The translations under genes and the position numbers were made by a program. From positions 1-7,257 of the forward strand of contig JABJQI010000143.1 of the NCBI GenBank assembly GCA_018663485.1: a stretch of DNA of 7,257 nt. The letters run 5' to 3'. The notes under the pieces are model-generated. The model saw only the letters and a program-made list of their open reading frames with translations. It did not search any database and had not been told where the DNA came from. The DNA is from Opitutia bacterium. Lineage in GTDB: Bacteria; Verrucomicrobiota; Verrucomicrobiia; Opitutales; Coraliomargaritaceae. This document shows, piece by piece, positions 1 to 7,195 of the stretch. The first letter of the stretch is position 1. Each line of letters begins with the position of its first letter.

Positions 1-1135
1 CCTTAGTCAATGTTTCTTCGTGCAATAAATCACTTAATAAGCGCTCAACCGCTTCCAGATCGAGCTTCTGATTAATCAAAGCATCGTAGCTAGCAATCCG
101 AGTGAGCGCACCTTCCATGCGACGCACATTTCGTGAAACACGCTCGGCTAGGAAATTCATGATCTCTGCATCAAGCTGAATGTCCATCGCAGCAGCCTTG
201 TTACGCAAAATCGCAACACGCGTCTCGAAGTCAGGTGCCTGGATGTCAGTCACCAAACCCCACTGAAAGCGCGAAATTAGGCGATTTTCAAGTCGCTCGA
301 TCTCATTAGCCGGACGGTCACTGGCAAGGAAGATCTGCCGACCGGACTCAAAGAGGTCGTTAAAAGTATGGAAGAATTCTTCCTGCGTGCTCTCTTTACC
401 AGAGAGAAAATGAATATCATCAACCAACAGCGCATCGACAGTGCGATAATACTTGCGAAACTTACTTAACTTATTCTCACGAATGGCGTGAATAAACTCA
501 TTGGTAAATTTCTCGGTCGATACGTAGGCGATACGTGCTTTGGGGTTATTGGCCAACATCTGATGCGCTACAGCATGCATCAGGTGAGTCTTACCTAGAC
601 CAGTCTCGCCATAGACGAACAGTGGGTTGTAAGCACGCCCGGGTGCATTGGCCACTGCCATGCTCGCCGCGTGTGAGAGTTGATTACCAGCCCCGACCAC
701 TAGGTTATCGAAGGTATTGCCGGGATTAAGGAACGTGCGACGCGTTTGTGACGCCTCGACTCGGTTCGTAGCTGCATCTACCGAACGTGCTTCACGAGTA
801 TCCTGAGTTTGAGAATTTAGACGATTCCCCAAATGACTGACCGGATCATTCACTGCTGAGCCTGACGCGGTGGCCTGCTCCTGAGCGACTTCGATAATGA
901 CCGACACCGCAGTCCCCGCAAAACTACTCGCCTGCTGAGAGATAATATCCAGATAGTTGTTCTCAATCCAAATCGCATTAAATTCGTTGGGCGCAGTAAG
1001 CACGAGCTTATCATCAGAGTCTTGCGTGCATCTGAGTTCCTCAAACCACATGTCATAAAGGTCCTGAGGGAAGAGGTTTTTAAGCTCTTGGTTAACGCTT
1101 TCCCAAAGAGAAAGAACGAGAGTTGAATCAGACAT
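1..1135 (-). CDS. dnaA: Chromosomal replication initiator protein DnaA (3' end beyond window)
   Basis: DnaA is the AAA+ ATPase that binds DnaA boxes, melts the origin and loads the replicative helicase. It often represses its own gene. The visible 378 residues cover domain I (about 1-82, with the helical start SLWESVNQEL and the APNEF/W-I segment), a hydrophilic Ser/Thr/Gln/Arg-rich linker (about 85-133), and nearly all of the AAA+ domain. Walker A is GETGLGKT (176-183, K182). Walker B is LLVDDI (236-241). Sensor I is LASDRP (270-275). The box VII arginines are R285 and R289, and the sensor II region is NVRRMEGAL (336-344, R338). The C-terminal HTH domain IV, which reads DnaA boxes, is cut off by the window edge, so about 70-90 residues are missing. 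The ATG at 1135 aligns with the usual DnaA start. No Shine-Dalgarno sequence precedes it, only a T-rich leader. dnaN is not adjacent on the visible side. Confidence 0.98.
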   Translation of the reverse strand, partial: MSDSTLVLSLWESVNQELKNLFPQDLYDMWFEELRCTQDSDDKLVLTAPNEFNAIWIENNYLDIISQQASSFAGTAVSVIIEVAQEQATASGSAVNDPVSHLGNRLNSQTQDTREARSVDAATNRVEASQTRRTFLNPGNTFDNLVVGAGNQLSHAASMAVANAPGRAYNPLFVYGETGLGKTHLMHAVAHQMLANNPKARIAYVSTEKFTNEFIHAIRENKLSKFRKYYRTVDALLVDDIHFLSGKESTQEEFFHTFNDLFESGRQIFLASDRPANEIERLENRLISRFQWGLVTDIQAPDFETRVAILRNKAAAMDIQLDAEIMNFLAERVSRNVRRMEGALTRIASYDALINQKLDLEAVERLLSDLLHEETLTK

Positions 1136-1159
1136 TAGAATTGAAAAATAAAAAGTTTA

Positions 1160-1177
1160 TTAACAGTGCGTGTCACA
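1160..1177 (+). repeat. Inverted split motif, left copy: TTAACAG-N3-GTGTCACA
   Basis: TTAACAG (1160-1166), TGC, then GTGTCACA (1170-1177). The same two half-motifs, spaced by 2 instead of 3 bases, occur on the opposite strand at 1509-1525. The copy sits 25-42 bp upstream of the dnaA ATG, where a dnaA promoter or operator could lie. I do not recognise the motif. Confidence 0.7.
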
Positions 1178-1222
1178 GTAAGGCTGGATGCGTGATGCGC
1201 ACAATTGAGGTAAAAAAAGACT

Positions 1223-1231
1223 TGTGGATAA
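1223..1231 (-). promoter_or_regulatory. DnaA box, perfect consensus TTATCCACA
   Basis: The plus strand reads TGTGGATAA, so the minus strand carries TTATCCACA, the canonical high-affinity DnaA box. It lies 88 bp upstream of the dnaA start and in the opposite orientation to the boxes at 1438-1457. Confidence 0.85.
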
Positions 1232-1307
1232 ATTTCACTAAAAGGACGTTTCGAATCGGGGGTTAAACGCCTCAGATAAGTAATAAGTAACTAAATGGCA
1301 ATGACTT

Positions 1308-1344
1308 AAAAATAAATAAAAAGGAAGAAGAGAAAGAATAATAA
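1308..1344. other. Purine-rich AT tract, candidate DNA-unwinding element
   Basis: In 37 bp the plus strand has 33 purines, four T and no C, with about 84% A+T. It sits between the inverted DnaA boxes, near their midpoint. A strand-asymmetric, easily melted tract flanked by DnaA boxes is what an unwinding element looks like. The role is inferred, because T-rich leaders of ordinary genes can look alike. Confidence 0.4.
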
Positions 1345-1426
1345 CTTTAAAAAAGCGGAAATTAATTAGTAACACAGCAAATTAGCACCATCTTGGGAAT
1401 GAAAAAGCGGCACTCGGAAGCACATG

Positions 1427-1457
<31 letters not shown>

Positions 1458-1492
1458 ATAGATTCTCAATAACATTTTAGGTATTTTTTCCG

Positions 1493-1522
1493 ACAGATGT
1501 CACAGTCTTGTGACACTTCTGT
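1493..1522. repeat. Imperfect palindrome around TGTCACA-GTCT-TGTGACA
   Basis: TGTCACA (1498-1504) and TGTGACA (1509-1515) are perfect inverted repeats around a 4-bp centre. The pairing extends with ACAGA (1493-1497) against TCTGT (1518-1522), leaving two unpaired bases (CT, 1516-1517). Its right arm overlaps the right copy of the split motif. It could be a dimeric protein-binding site or a hairpin. No T-tract follows to make it a normal terminator. Confidence 0.65.
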
Positions 1523-1525
1523 TAA
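1509..1525 (-). repeat. Inverted split motif, right copy: TTAACAG-N2-GTGTCACA
   Basis: The plus strand reads TGTGACAC, TT, CTGTTAA, so the minus strand carries TTAACAG-AA-GTGTCACA. All 15 specified bases match the copy at 1160-1177, in inverted orientation about 330 bp away. Unlike the left copy, this one merges into a larger palindrome (1493-1522). Confidence 0.7.
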
Positions 1526-1526
1526 C

Positions 1527-1559
1527 CCCTGTAAAAGCGGGATTTCCGCAATCTAAGGG
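1527..1559 (-). terminator. Weak hairpin after hprK, possible terminator
   Basis: On the minus strand a GCGG/CCGC stem with a 5-base loop (1549-1537) is followed by TTTT (1536-1533). An outer AGGG/CCCT pairing (1556-1559 with 1527-1530) could extend it across a 6x6 internal loop. It lies about 65 nt past the hprK stop codon. The stem is short, so termination would be inefficient, and read-through toward dnaA cannot be excluded. Confidence 0.3.
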
Positions 1560-1625
1560 ATACATTTATTGACTTTTCAATAAAACGCTATGTTCAATTA
1601 TAAATTATTTAACCATACGAGTTTT

Positions 1626-2597
1626 TTATTTACTGCCTTTCGCCATGTGAGCAATCAGCCGCTCGTTAAATTCGGCGGCAGAATCATGCCCCATTTGCTT
1701 CAACGAACGCATCATCGCAGCCACTTCAACGAGTCGGGCCATATCCCGCCCAGGGCGAACCGGAATTTCGATCAATGGCACCTTCATACCAAGCACCTCG
1801 AGGTGGTTCTCTTCGAGCCCAGTACGATCCTCATTCATTCCTGTGGTCCAATTGATAAAATTGATGATCACATCGATGCGTTTATTTAAGCGTACTGAAC
1901 GCACGCCGAATAACTCAGCAATGTTAATGATGCCAAGACCACGACACTCCATGTAGCCACGACTCAACTCCGATGAAGTCCCCATTAGCTCCAGATCACT
2001 TAAGCGTTTTACATGAGTTAAATCGTCAGCCACCAAGCTATGCCCACGCTCAATCAGTGCCAGAGCACACTCACTCTTACCCACCCCGCTCTCTCCGCAG
2101 ATCAAGGTGCCGATCCCACGAACGTCCAACAGTGTGCCATGAATGTGTGTACGTGGAGCAAACTTCTCTTCCAGCAACAAGGTTGCTTCAGTGGTAAATG
2201 TCTTGGTTTTCTGCGGCGATCGAATCAATGGCGTCGCATGTTCGTCCGCCAAGGCCTTCATCATCTTAGAAGGTGCTAAATTTCTTGAAACCACGATACA
2301 AGGCACCTTGCGCTTAAAGATCTCGCCAAGCACGCGCGCCTCCTCGGCTTGCCCCAAATCACGCAGGTAAGCCATCTCTCCTGCGCCCAGTAGCTGAATA
2401 CGCTTTCGTGCAAAAAACTTAAAGTAGCCAGTCATGGCCAAGGCAGGCCGATTCAAGCTACGTTCGCGAATGGTCTTATTTAGACCCGCGCCGCCGGCGA
2501 CTAGATCGAGCTCAAGCGGCTCTTTGAAAGAATCATAGAACTCTCGAACGGAGACTGACTCGATGAACTTGGCGTTGTTTTTCTGCTGAATGGGCAT
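1626..2597 (-). CDS. hprK: HPr(Ser) kinase/phosphorylase HprK
   Basis: Bifunctional enzyme that phosphorylates HPr (or its paralogues) on a serine using ATP or pyrophosphate and also reverses the reaction, linking carbon status to PTS activity and regulation. At 323 residues it has normal family length. An N-terminal domain (about 10-140) precedes the P-loop kinase domain. HG at 153-154 carries the expected catalytic histidine. Walker A is GESGVGKS (168-175). VADD (189-192) supplies the acidic pair, MECRGLGIINIAELFG (216-231) is the family signature, and RPGRDMARLVEVAAM (281-295) is the conserved C-terminal helix. The start is fixed by a strong SD (2607-2613). It follows lptB by 18 nt, so co-transcription is likely. 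hprK near lpt genes is known in Proteobacteria, usually with rpoN and ptsN, which are absent here. No HPr gene is visible, so the substrate must be encoded elsewhere. Confidence 0.96.
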   Translation of the reverse strand: MPIQQKNNAKFIESVSVREFYDSFKEPLELDLVAGGAGLNKTIRERSLNRPALAMTGYFKFFARKRIQLLGAGEMAYLRDLGQAEEARVLGEIFKRKVPCIVVSRNLAPSKMMKALADEHATPLIRSPQKTKTFTTEATLLLEEKFAPRTHIHGTLLDVRGIGTLICGESGVGKSECALALIERGHSLVADDLTHVKRLSDLELMGTSSELSRGYMECRGLGIINIAELFGVRSVRLNKRIDVIINFINWTTGMNEDRTGLEENHLEVLGMKVPLIEIPVRPGRDMARLVEVAAMMRSLKQMGHDSAAEFNERLIAHMAKGSK

Positions 2598-2606
2598 GGG
2601 CTAAAG

Positions 2607-2613
2607 CTCCTCC
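2607..2613 (-). promoter_or_regulatory. Shine-Dalgarno site of hprK (GGAGGAG)
   Basis: The minus strand carries GGAGGAG 9 nt before the hprK ATG, within the 18-nt gap after the lptB stop. It is the only strong SD in the window; dnaA, lptB, lptA and aspS show none at normal spacing. It fixes the hprK start and suggests independent re-initiation inside the operon. Confidence 0.85.
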
Positions 2614-2615
2614 GC

Positions 2616-3356
2616 TTACATATTAAAGTCTTGGCCAAGATAGAATTCCTTGCTCTTGGCATCATTGATTAAAAAATCACCTGTTCCTTGACTGAGAACC
2701 GAGCCCTGATGCAGCAGGTAAGCACGATCAACGATGCGCAGCGTCTCGCGCACATTGTGGTCCGTGATGAGCACTCCGATTCCGCGCTGCTTGAGCTGTA
2801 TGATGATCTTCTGCACCTCACTGACACTGATTGGGTCGACCCCACTAAAAGGCTCATCCATAAGCAAAAACTTAGGCCGTGTGACCAGCGCTCTAGAAAT
2901 CTCCAAACGACGACGTTCACCACCACTCAAAGTGTAAGCCTTTTGATTGGCCAGATGCTGCAAGCCAAGCTCCGTGAGATGCTCTTCGACCGACGCTTCT
3001 CGCTCGGCCTTGCTCAACGGCAGGGTTTCGGCAATCGCGCGGATGTTTTGCTCCACAGTCATCTTCCGAAAGACCGAGGCTTCCTGCGGCAGATAGCCTA
3101 TGCCACGGCGGGCACGACGATACATCGGTAACGCTGTCAGATCCTCACCATCCAGAAACACTTGGCCAGAGGTCGCGGCGATCAACCCCACCACCATATA
3201 GAAGGTCGTCGTCTTACCTGCGCCATTCGGCCCGAGCAGTCCGACGATCTCGCCCGCACTGACATTAATATCCACGTCATTTACGACGCGGCGTTTTCCG
3301 TATTCCCGAACTAGCTGGCGGGTTTCAATCTTCGAAGGCACTGAAGCATCATCCAT
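2616..3356 (-). CDS. lptB: LPS export ABC transporter ATP-binding protein LptB
   Basis: Cytoplasmic ATPase that works with the LptF/LptG membrane subunits to pull LPS from the inner membrane and push it along the periplasmic Lpt bridge. The 246 residues match the family length. All ABC motifs are intact: Walker A GPNGAGKT (42-49), Q-loop YLPQEASVF (88-96, Q91), signature LSGGE (143-147), Walker B FLLMDEP (163-169, catalytic E168), D-loop SGVD (171-174) and switch H200. The C-terminal YLGQDF is typical of LptB rather than of amino-acid ABC ATPases. It lies 56 nt downstream of the large lptA-like gene, the conserved lptA-lptB order. The start at 3356 has no clear SD; the next region of similarity begins at IETRQLVREYG, so a slightly later start is possible. 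lptF and lptG are not in the window. Confidence 0.97.
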   Translation of the reverse strand: MDDASVPSKIETRQLVREYGKRRVVNDVDINVSAGEIVGLLGPNGAGKTTTFYMVVGLIAATSGQVFLDGEDLTALPMYRRARRGIGYLPQEASVFRKMTVEQNIRAIAETLPLSKAEREASVEEHLTELGLQHLANQKAYTLSGGERRRLEISRALVTRPKFLLMDEPFSGVDPISVSEVQKIIIQLKQRGIGVLITDHNVRETLRIVDRAYLLHQGSVLSQGTGDFLINDAKSKEFYLGQDFNM

Positions 3357-3412
3357 ATCAGCAATAGCAAAACTGCTTGATCAACACACCGCAATCCAAT
3401 CCTGCTTTAAAT

Positions 3413-5323
3413 TTATTTAGAGCGAGGCTTCATCTCCGGCAGCGTCATCGTCGCGCGTTTGCCAGTAGAACGATCACCTTCGACAATGGCTCGGCGTTGC
3501 CCCTGCAATAATATCATGCGATGCCCTGAAACTTTACCCATCTCATCTGTCACCACTGCATTGCCCTCTAGCACCACCTTACCTTCGATTGGCCGAATCG
3601 TTGCCAGATCGCCAGTGGCCACTCGGCCAGTCTGCTTAAACACGACATTATCAAATGCCTCAATTGTCTGCACCTCCAACTGCGACTCTTTGGTCTCAGC
3701 AACTTGCACTGCAACAGCAGTCACATCCAAACGTTCACAAAGCGCGTGTACATTCGTGCCACTCACCGAAACCGACTCCGTAAAGCGAAACAGGGTCTTG
3801 TCAGTTTCTTCAATCATGCGCAGCGTTTTTGATTCTACCACTGTTTCACTCCCTGGTGCTTGCTGTGTTTGTGTTTTTTGTGGTGGCTGCTGGCTCTGAT
3901 TGGGCTCCAACGTCAACGCCTGACTATCCTCATAGCCCAAATCAGCTATCTCCGGTAAAACAACTTTCACGCGCTTATCCGTATCGCTGTAGACTACCGC
4001 GATGCCTGGCTTGAGCTCCATGCGATCGCCAGTAATGATCACCTCGCCATCAGTCACTCGTGGAGAGCCAAAGAGTTCAGCGCGTTCCTCTTGCGGATAA
4101 AAAATCGCTTTATCACTGGTCGCGACTTTGTTGGCCTGTTCAATACGCACGGCTCCTTCTGCCAGCACGCGACGCACTTCTCCGACTTTCAGTACCTCAG
4201 CATCACCTGCCACTAGTCTGGTCGTCGCAGTCGTCGCCACACCCTTTACCGGTTGATCAGCAAATAACGTTAACTGGTTCGAATACATGATCATCAAACC
4301 TGACATCACTTCCACTGAACCATCAAAGAGAAATTGATTGCCCGTCTCCAACTCGCGCATCGTAATCGAATCGGCCAGAACAATTGTCTCCGCACTCTCG
4401 ACCTGGGCACCTAAAATCCCTAGTCCTTGCGCTTGCGATACAATCAATTGCGCGCGGCCATCATCCGCATTACCAGTGACAAACACTAGCCCCTCCTGAC
4501 TTCGAATCGTCGCGCCACTCAAATATGCCCCCGAGGCAGCCAATATTTCCGGGTTGCCGGTAAATTCAGCGGCCTGCTCACGCAGCCTGAACTCGGCATG
4601 GCCGGCCTTCAATACGTGGCCGCCTTGATGAATCACAACATGATCCGTCGCAATCAGATGCCGAATTGAGTCGATTGTCCCCCCCGCGACGGTTGAGCCA
4701 TCGCCCTCCTTGCCCTTCGGCGCATCCGCAACTGCTACCAGCACTTCACTTTTTAAATCCATCTCACCTGAGGCGGCATGCACCGAATCGGTAAATGTGA
4801 AACGGTAAGCCTCCGCTGTGGTATGCAACAATAAGCTGCGGCTGTGAATCTCAGTCCGCTCAACCACGGTCTCTTCTGGGACAACCGCACCAGTGAGCAT
4901 ACCTGCCATGCCCTGAGTAAACTCGACCACCACATCAAACTTCACCTCGATCTGCTTGGTCAGGCCGTTCCATGTCCAGCCCACGCCAGACACTTTAAAA
5001 TTCGCCCCGACGATCGTAATCGGCCCGTCCGACACCGCTCGATTCTCGGCAGTGAACAGCGTCGCCTCTGGGCTATCCATGGTCATTTCTAGTGCCATGC
5101 GCTCGTCACCCGAATAAACACGCAGTGCCATATTCTCGATCCGAATCTGCTCAGCACTGTCATAGATCCCCTTGCCCCCCTGCAGCACCCACTGCGTAAA
5201 ACCATTCTCGCCAAAGCGAGGTAGACGAAAATTTTGCACTGGCGCACTCGGCGTCATCTGCGCCTGCAGTGTGCAAAGACACAAAAGGCCAAGAATTGAA
5301 CGAAGTAAGGTTTTAGATAACAT
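3413..5323 (-). CDS. lptA: Large multi-module LptA/OstA-like periplasmic LPS-transport protein, possibly with LptC-like N-terminus
   Basis: Predicted part of the periplasmic bridge carrying LPS from the inner-membrane LptB2FG complex to the outer membrane. At 636 residues it is over three times E. coli LptA (about 185). A signal peptide (K4, R8, then hydrophobic 10-19) likely ends near A21. Residues about 33-137 look LptC-like or like a divergent OstA module (Y54-DSAEQI, GVGWTWNG 113-120, KQIEVKFDVVVEF 123-135). Three tandem modules follow. Each has an F-x-F-type strand segment (171-200, 328-356, 510-540) and a beta-rich segment (223-278, 386-440, 554-609). Residues about 472-492 form a Gln/Pro-rich linker. 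Position before lptB supports the role. It starts 12 nt past a terminator T-tract and lacks an SD. The function call is secure at family level; the LptC-like assignment is inference. Confidence 0.85.
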   Translation of the reverse strand: MLSKTLLRSILGLLCLCTLQAQMTPSAPVQNFRLPRFGENGFTQWVLQGGKGIYDSAEQIRIENMALRVYSGDERMALEMTMDSPEATLFTAENRAVSDGPITIVGANFKVSGVGWTWNGLTKQIEVKFDVVVEFTQGMAGMLTGAVVPEETVVERTEIHSRSLLLHTTAEAYRFTFTDSVHAASGEMDLKSEVLVAVADAPKGKEGDGSTVAGGTIDSIRHLIATDHVVIHQGGHVLKAGHAEFRLREQAAEFTGNPEILAASGAYLSGATIRSQEGLVFVTGNADDGRAQLIVSQAQGLGILGAQVESAETIVLADSITMRELETGNQFLFDGSVEVMSGLMIMYSNQLTLFADQPVKGVATTATTRLVAGDAEVLKVGEVRRVLAEGAVRIEQANKVATSDKAIFYPQEERAELFGSPRVTDGEVIITGDRMELKPGIAVVYSDTDKRVKVVLPEIADLGYEDSQALTLEPNQSQQPPQKTQTQQAPGSETVVESKTLRMIEETDKTLFRFTESVSVSGTNVHALCERLDVTAVAVQVAETKESQLEVQTIEAFDNVVFKQTGRVATGDLATIRPIEGKVVLEGNAVVTDEMGKVSGHRMILLQGQRRAIVEGDRSTGKRATMTLPEMKPRSK

Positions 5324-5335
5324 AGCAGCGTGGAT

Positions 5336-5366
5336 AAAAAGAAACCCGGATCAGCGTCCGGGTTCC
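5336..5366 (-). terminator. Rho-independent terminator of aspS
   Basis: On the minus strand AACCCGGA (5364-5357) and TCCGGGTT (5350-5343) form a perfect 8-bp stem around a 6-base loop. The stem is extended by one G-T wobble and one G-C pair, and a T-rich run ending in five T (5340-5336) follows. It begins 29 nt after the aspS stop. It ends only 12 nt before the lptA ATG, so it may also act as a leader hairpin controlling read-through into the lpt operon. Confidence 0.88.
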
Positions 5367-5395
5367 AGTTGAAAGTAAACTATTATTGAAAAGAG

Positions 5396-7195
5396 TTAAG
5401 CCTTAGGCTCTTCCTTCTTCGGTAATACCGCCTTCACGTGCAGATCACGCAACTGCTCGGGCGTCGCAATACCAGGACTCGAAGTCATCATTTCTTGACC
5501 TTTCTGATTCTTCGGGAAAGCGATGACGTCGCGGATACTGGTGCGCTGTGTCAAAATCGTCACCATACGATCCAGACCGAAAGCGATCCCACCATGCGGC
5601 GGTGCGCCATATTCAAAGGCCTTGAGCATATAGCCGAAACGGCTCTCAACTAAATCCTTTGGAATCTGCAGCACCTCTTCGAAGACCTTCTTCTGCAACT
5701 CAGGCTGATGGATACGAATACTACCGCCGCCGAGCTCCACACCGTTCAGCACGAGATCATAGTGCTGACCACGGACCTTCTTCGGATCGGAATCCAATAG
5801 TGGAATGTCTTCCAACACAGGCGAAGTGAATGGGTGGTGCGACGAAACATAGCGACCGGCCTCTTCATCAAAAATCATCAATGGGAACTCAATCACCCAA
5901 AGGAATTTGTAATCGTTCGGGTCGATCGTCAGCTTACCACGCTTCACCAGCAGCTGTGCCGCATCCAAACGCACGCGGCCGAGGATTGTGCAGGCACGCT
6001 CCCACTCGCTCGCAGCGAAGAATACGATGTCACCATCTTCAATCTTCAAAGTCTCGGTCAACGCCGCCTTTTCCTCATCAGAGAAGAACTTAACGATCGG
6101 AGACTTCCATTCGCCCCCTTCACACTTGATGAAGGCGAGGCCCTTGGCACCGAGTGTCTTCGCAGTGTCTTCGAGATTACGCAGCTCACCTTGAGTGAGA
6201 TCCGCAAGACCCTTCATGTTCACAGCTTTCACGGCACCACCGGACTTGATCGCACCGGAGAATACCTTAAAACCGGACTTAGCGAAAATTTCACCGCAAT
6301 CCTGCAACTCCATGTCGAAGCGCATATCAGGCTTATCCACACCGAAGCGGTTCATCGCATCGTAGTAGCTCATGCGCAAGAACGGTGCTTGAATGTCTAC
6401 ATTGATGACGTCCTTCCAGACCTTAGTCATCAGACCTTCGATCAACGCATACATGTCTTCGCGGTCGATGAACGACAGCTCGATGTCCACTTGAGTGAAT
6501 TCTGGCTGACGGTCTGCACGCAGATCTTCGTCACGGAAACAACGCGCCAACTGGTAGTAACGCTCCACACCAGCAACCATAAGCATTTGCTTATACTGCT
6601 GCGGCGATTGCGGCAGCGCATAGAAAGCACCCGGATTCATGCGGCTCGGCACCAGGAACTCACGCGCCCCCTCAGGTGTACTCTTAAATAGCATCGGTGT
6701 CTCGACCTCGATGAATGCCTGATCATCCAGATAGTTACGGATCGCACGGCTGGTCGCGTGGCGCATCTTCAACATCTTCGTGTTGGTGGCACGACGCAGG
6801 TCGAGGTAACGATAGGTCATGCGCAAATCCTCGCCGACCTTGTCCGCCGAATCATCCATGGGGAATGGCGGCGTCTTTGAGACATTTAAAATTTCCAGCT
6901 CCGAGGCGTGGACCTCAATCTCGCCCGTCGTGAGCTTCGCATTCGAAGTGCCGCCAAAGCGCTGATCGACCTTACCAGTGACAGAGATCACTGACTCCGG
7001 CTTGATTGAGCCGAACTGAGCCTCTAAGCCCTGATTCGATGGATCGAGAACGATTTGGGTCAAACCTTCGCGATCGCGGAGATCAACAAAAAGAATACCG
7101 CCGTGGTCACGGACGGAATCCACCCAGCCGCTAAGCGTTACGGTGGAACCAGTGTCAGAATTACGGAGTTGGGAGCAGTTATGTGTTCGCTTCAT
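5396..7195 (-). CDS. aspS: Aspartyl-tRNA synthetase, bacterial type, predicted non-discriminating
   Basis: Class II aminoacyl-tRNA synthetase charging tRNA with aspartate in the cytoplasm. The 599 residues match bacterial AspRS (E. coli 590). In order: an OB-fold anticodon-binding domain (about 1-105, with GGILFVDLRDREG 32-44), motif 1 (FIEVETPML 161-169), the aspartate-site segment QSPQQYKQ (196-203), motif 2 (RCFRDEDLRADRQPEF 218-233), the bacterial GAD insertion (about 285-410), HHPFTSP (453-459) and motif 3 (GIAFGLDRM 536-544, R543). H31 and G82 are the states associated with non-discriminating AspRS, which also forms Asp-tRNA-Asn for GatCAB amidation. The ATG at 7195 gives the typical MKRTHNC start. 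An in-frame GTG at 7240 would add 15 unconserved-looking residues. There is no SD near 7195; a G-rich run lies about 23 nt upstream. A terminator follows the gene. Confidence 0.97.
   Translation of the reverse strand: MKRTHNCSQLRNSDTGSTVTLSGWVDSVRDHGGILFVDLRDREGLTQIVLDPSNQGLEAQFGSIKPESVISVTGKVDQRFGGTSNAKLTTGEIEVHASELEILNVSKTPPFPMDDSADKVGEDLRMTYRYLDLRRATNTKMLKMRHATSRAIRNYLDDQAFIEVETPMLFKSTPEGAREFLVPSRMNPGAFYALPQSPQQYKQMLMVAGVERYYQLARCFRDEDLRADRQPEFTQVDIELSFIDREDMYALIEGLMTKVWKDVINVDIQAPFLRMSYYDAMNRFGVDKPDMRFDMELQDCGEIFAKSGFKVFSGAIKSGGAVKAVNMKGLADLTQGELRNLEDTAKTLGAKGLAFIKCEGGEWKSPIVKFFSDEEKAALTETLKIEDGDIVFFAASEWERACTILGRVRLDAAQLLVKRGKLTIDPNDYKFLWVIEFPLMIFDEEAGRYVSSHHPFTSPVLEDIPLLDSDPKKVRGQHYDLVLNGVELGGGSIRIHQPELQKKVFEEVLQIPKDLVESRFGYMLKAFEYGAPPHGGIAFGLDRMVTILTQRTSIRDVIAFPKNQKGQEMMTSSPGIATPEQLRDLHVKAVLPKKEEPKA

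Noticed and set aside
850..1056. 68-codon minus-strand frame inside dnaA
   Set aside because: Alternative frame of dnaA; the overlapping DnaA domain I-II reading is clearly the real one.
1261..1320. dnaA promoter TTGCCA-N17-TATCTG on the minus strand, and the tandem ATAAGTA repeat at 1276-1289
   Set aside because: The -10 matches only 3 of 6 consensus bases, and the 7-bp tandem duplication is within expectation for such AT-rich DNA. Neither is strong enough to call.
1498..1515. CRP-type operator reading of the TGTCACA/TGTGACA palindrome
   Set aside because: A CRP site is TGTGA-N6-TCACA. Here the half-sites are inside out (TCACA-N4-TGTGA), so the match is only superficial.
2688..3131. 147-codon open frame on the plus strand
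   Set aside because: It is antisense to lptB across the intact ABC signature and Walker B region. It is a shadow frame without recognisable features.
3459..3899. 146-codon open frame on the plus strand
   Set aside because: Antisense to the 3' part of the lptA-like gene; a Ser/Thr/Val-rich shadow translation with no domain.
5261..5323. Lipoprotein signal (Cys15 or Cys17) in the LptA-like protein
   Set aside because: The residue before each cysteine is Leu, not Ala/Gly/Ser, so there is no proper lipobox. A signal peptidase I site near Ala21 fits better.
5329..5337. DnaA-like box TTATCCACG just upstream of lptA
   Set aside because: It has one mismatch in the conserved CACA end. About one or two single-mismatch 9-mers are expected by chance in a window this size, and it stands alone.
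5834..6691. 285-codon open frame on the plus strand
   Set aside because: It lies wholly antisense to aspS, whose protein has every class II motif. The translation shows no recognisable domain and is explained by codon bias of aspS.
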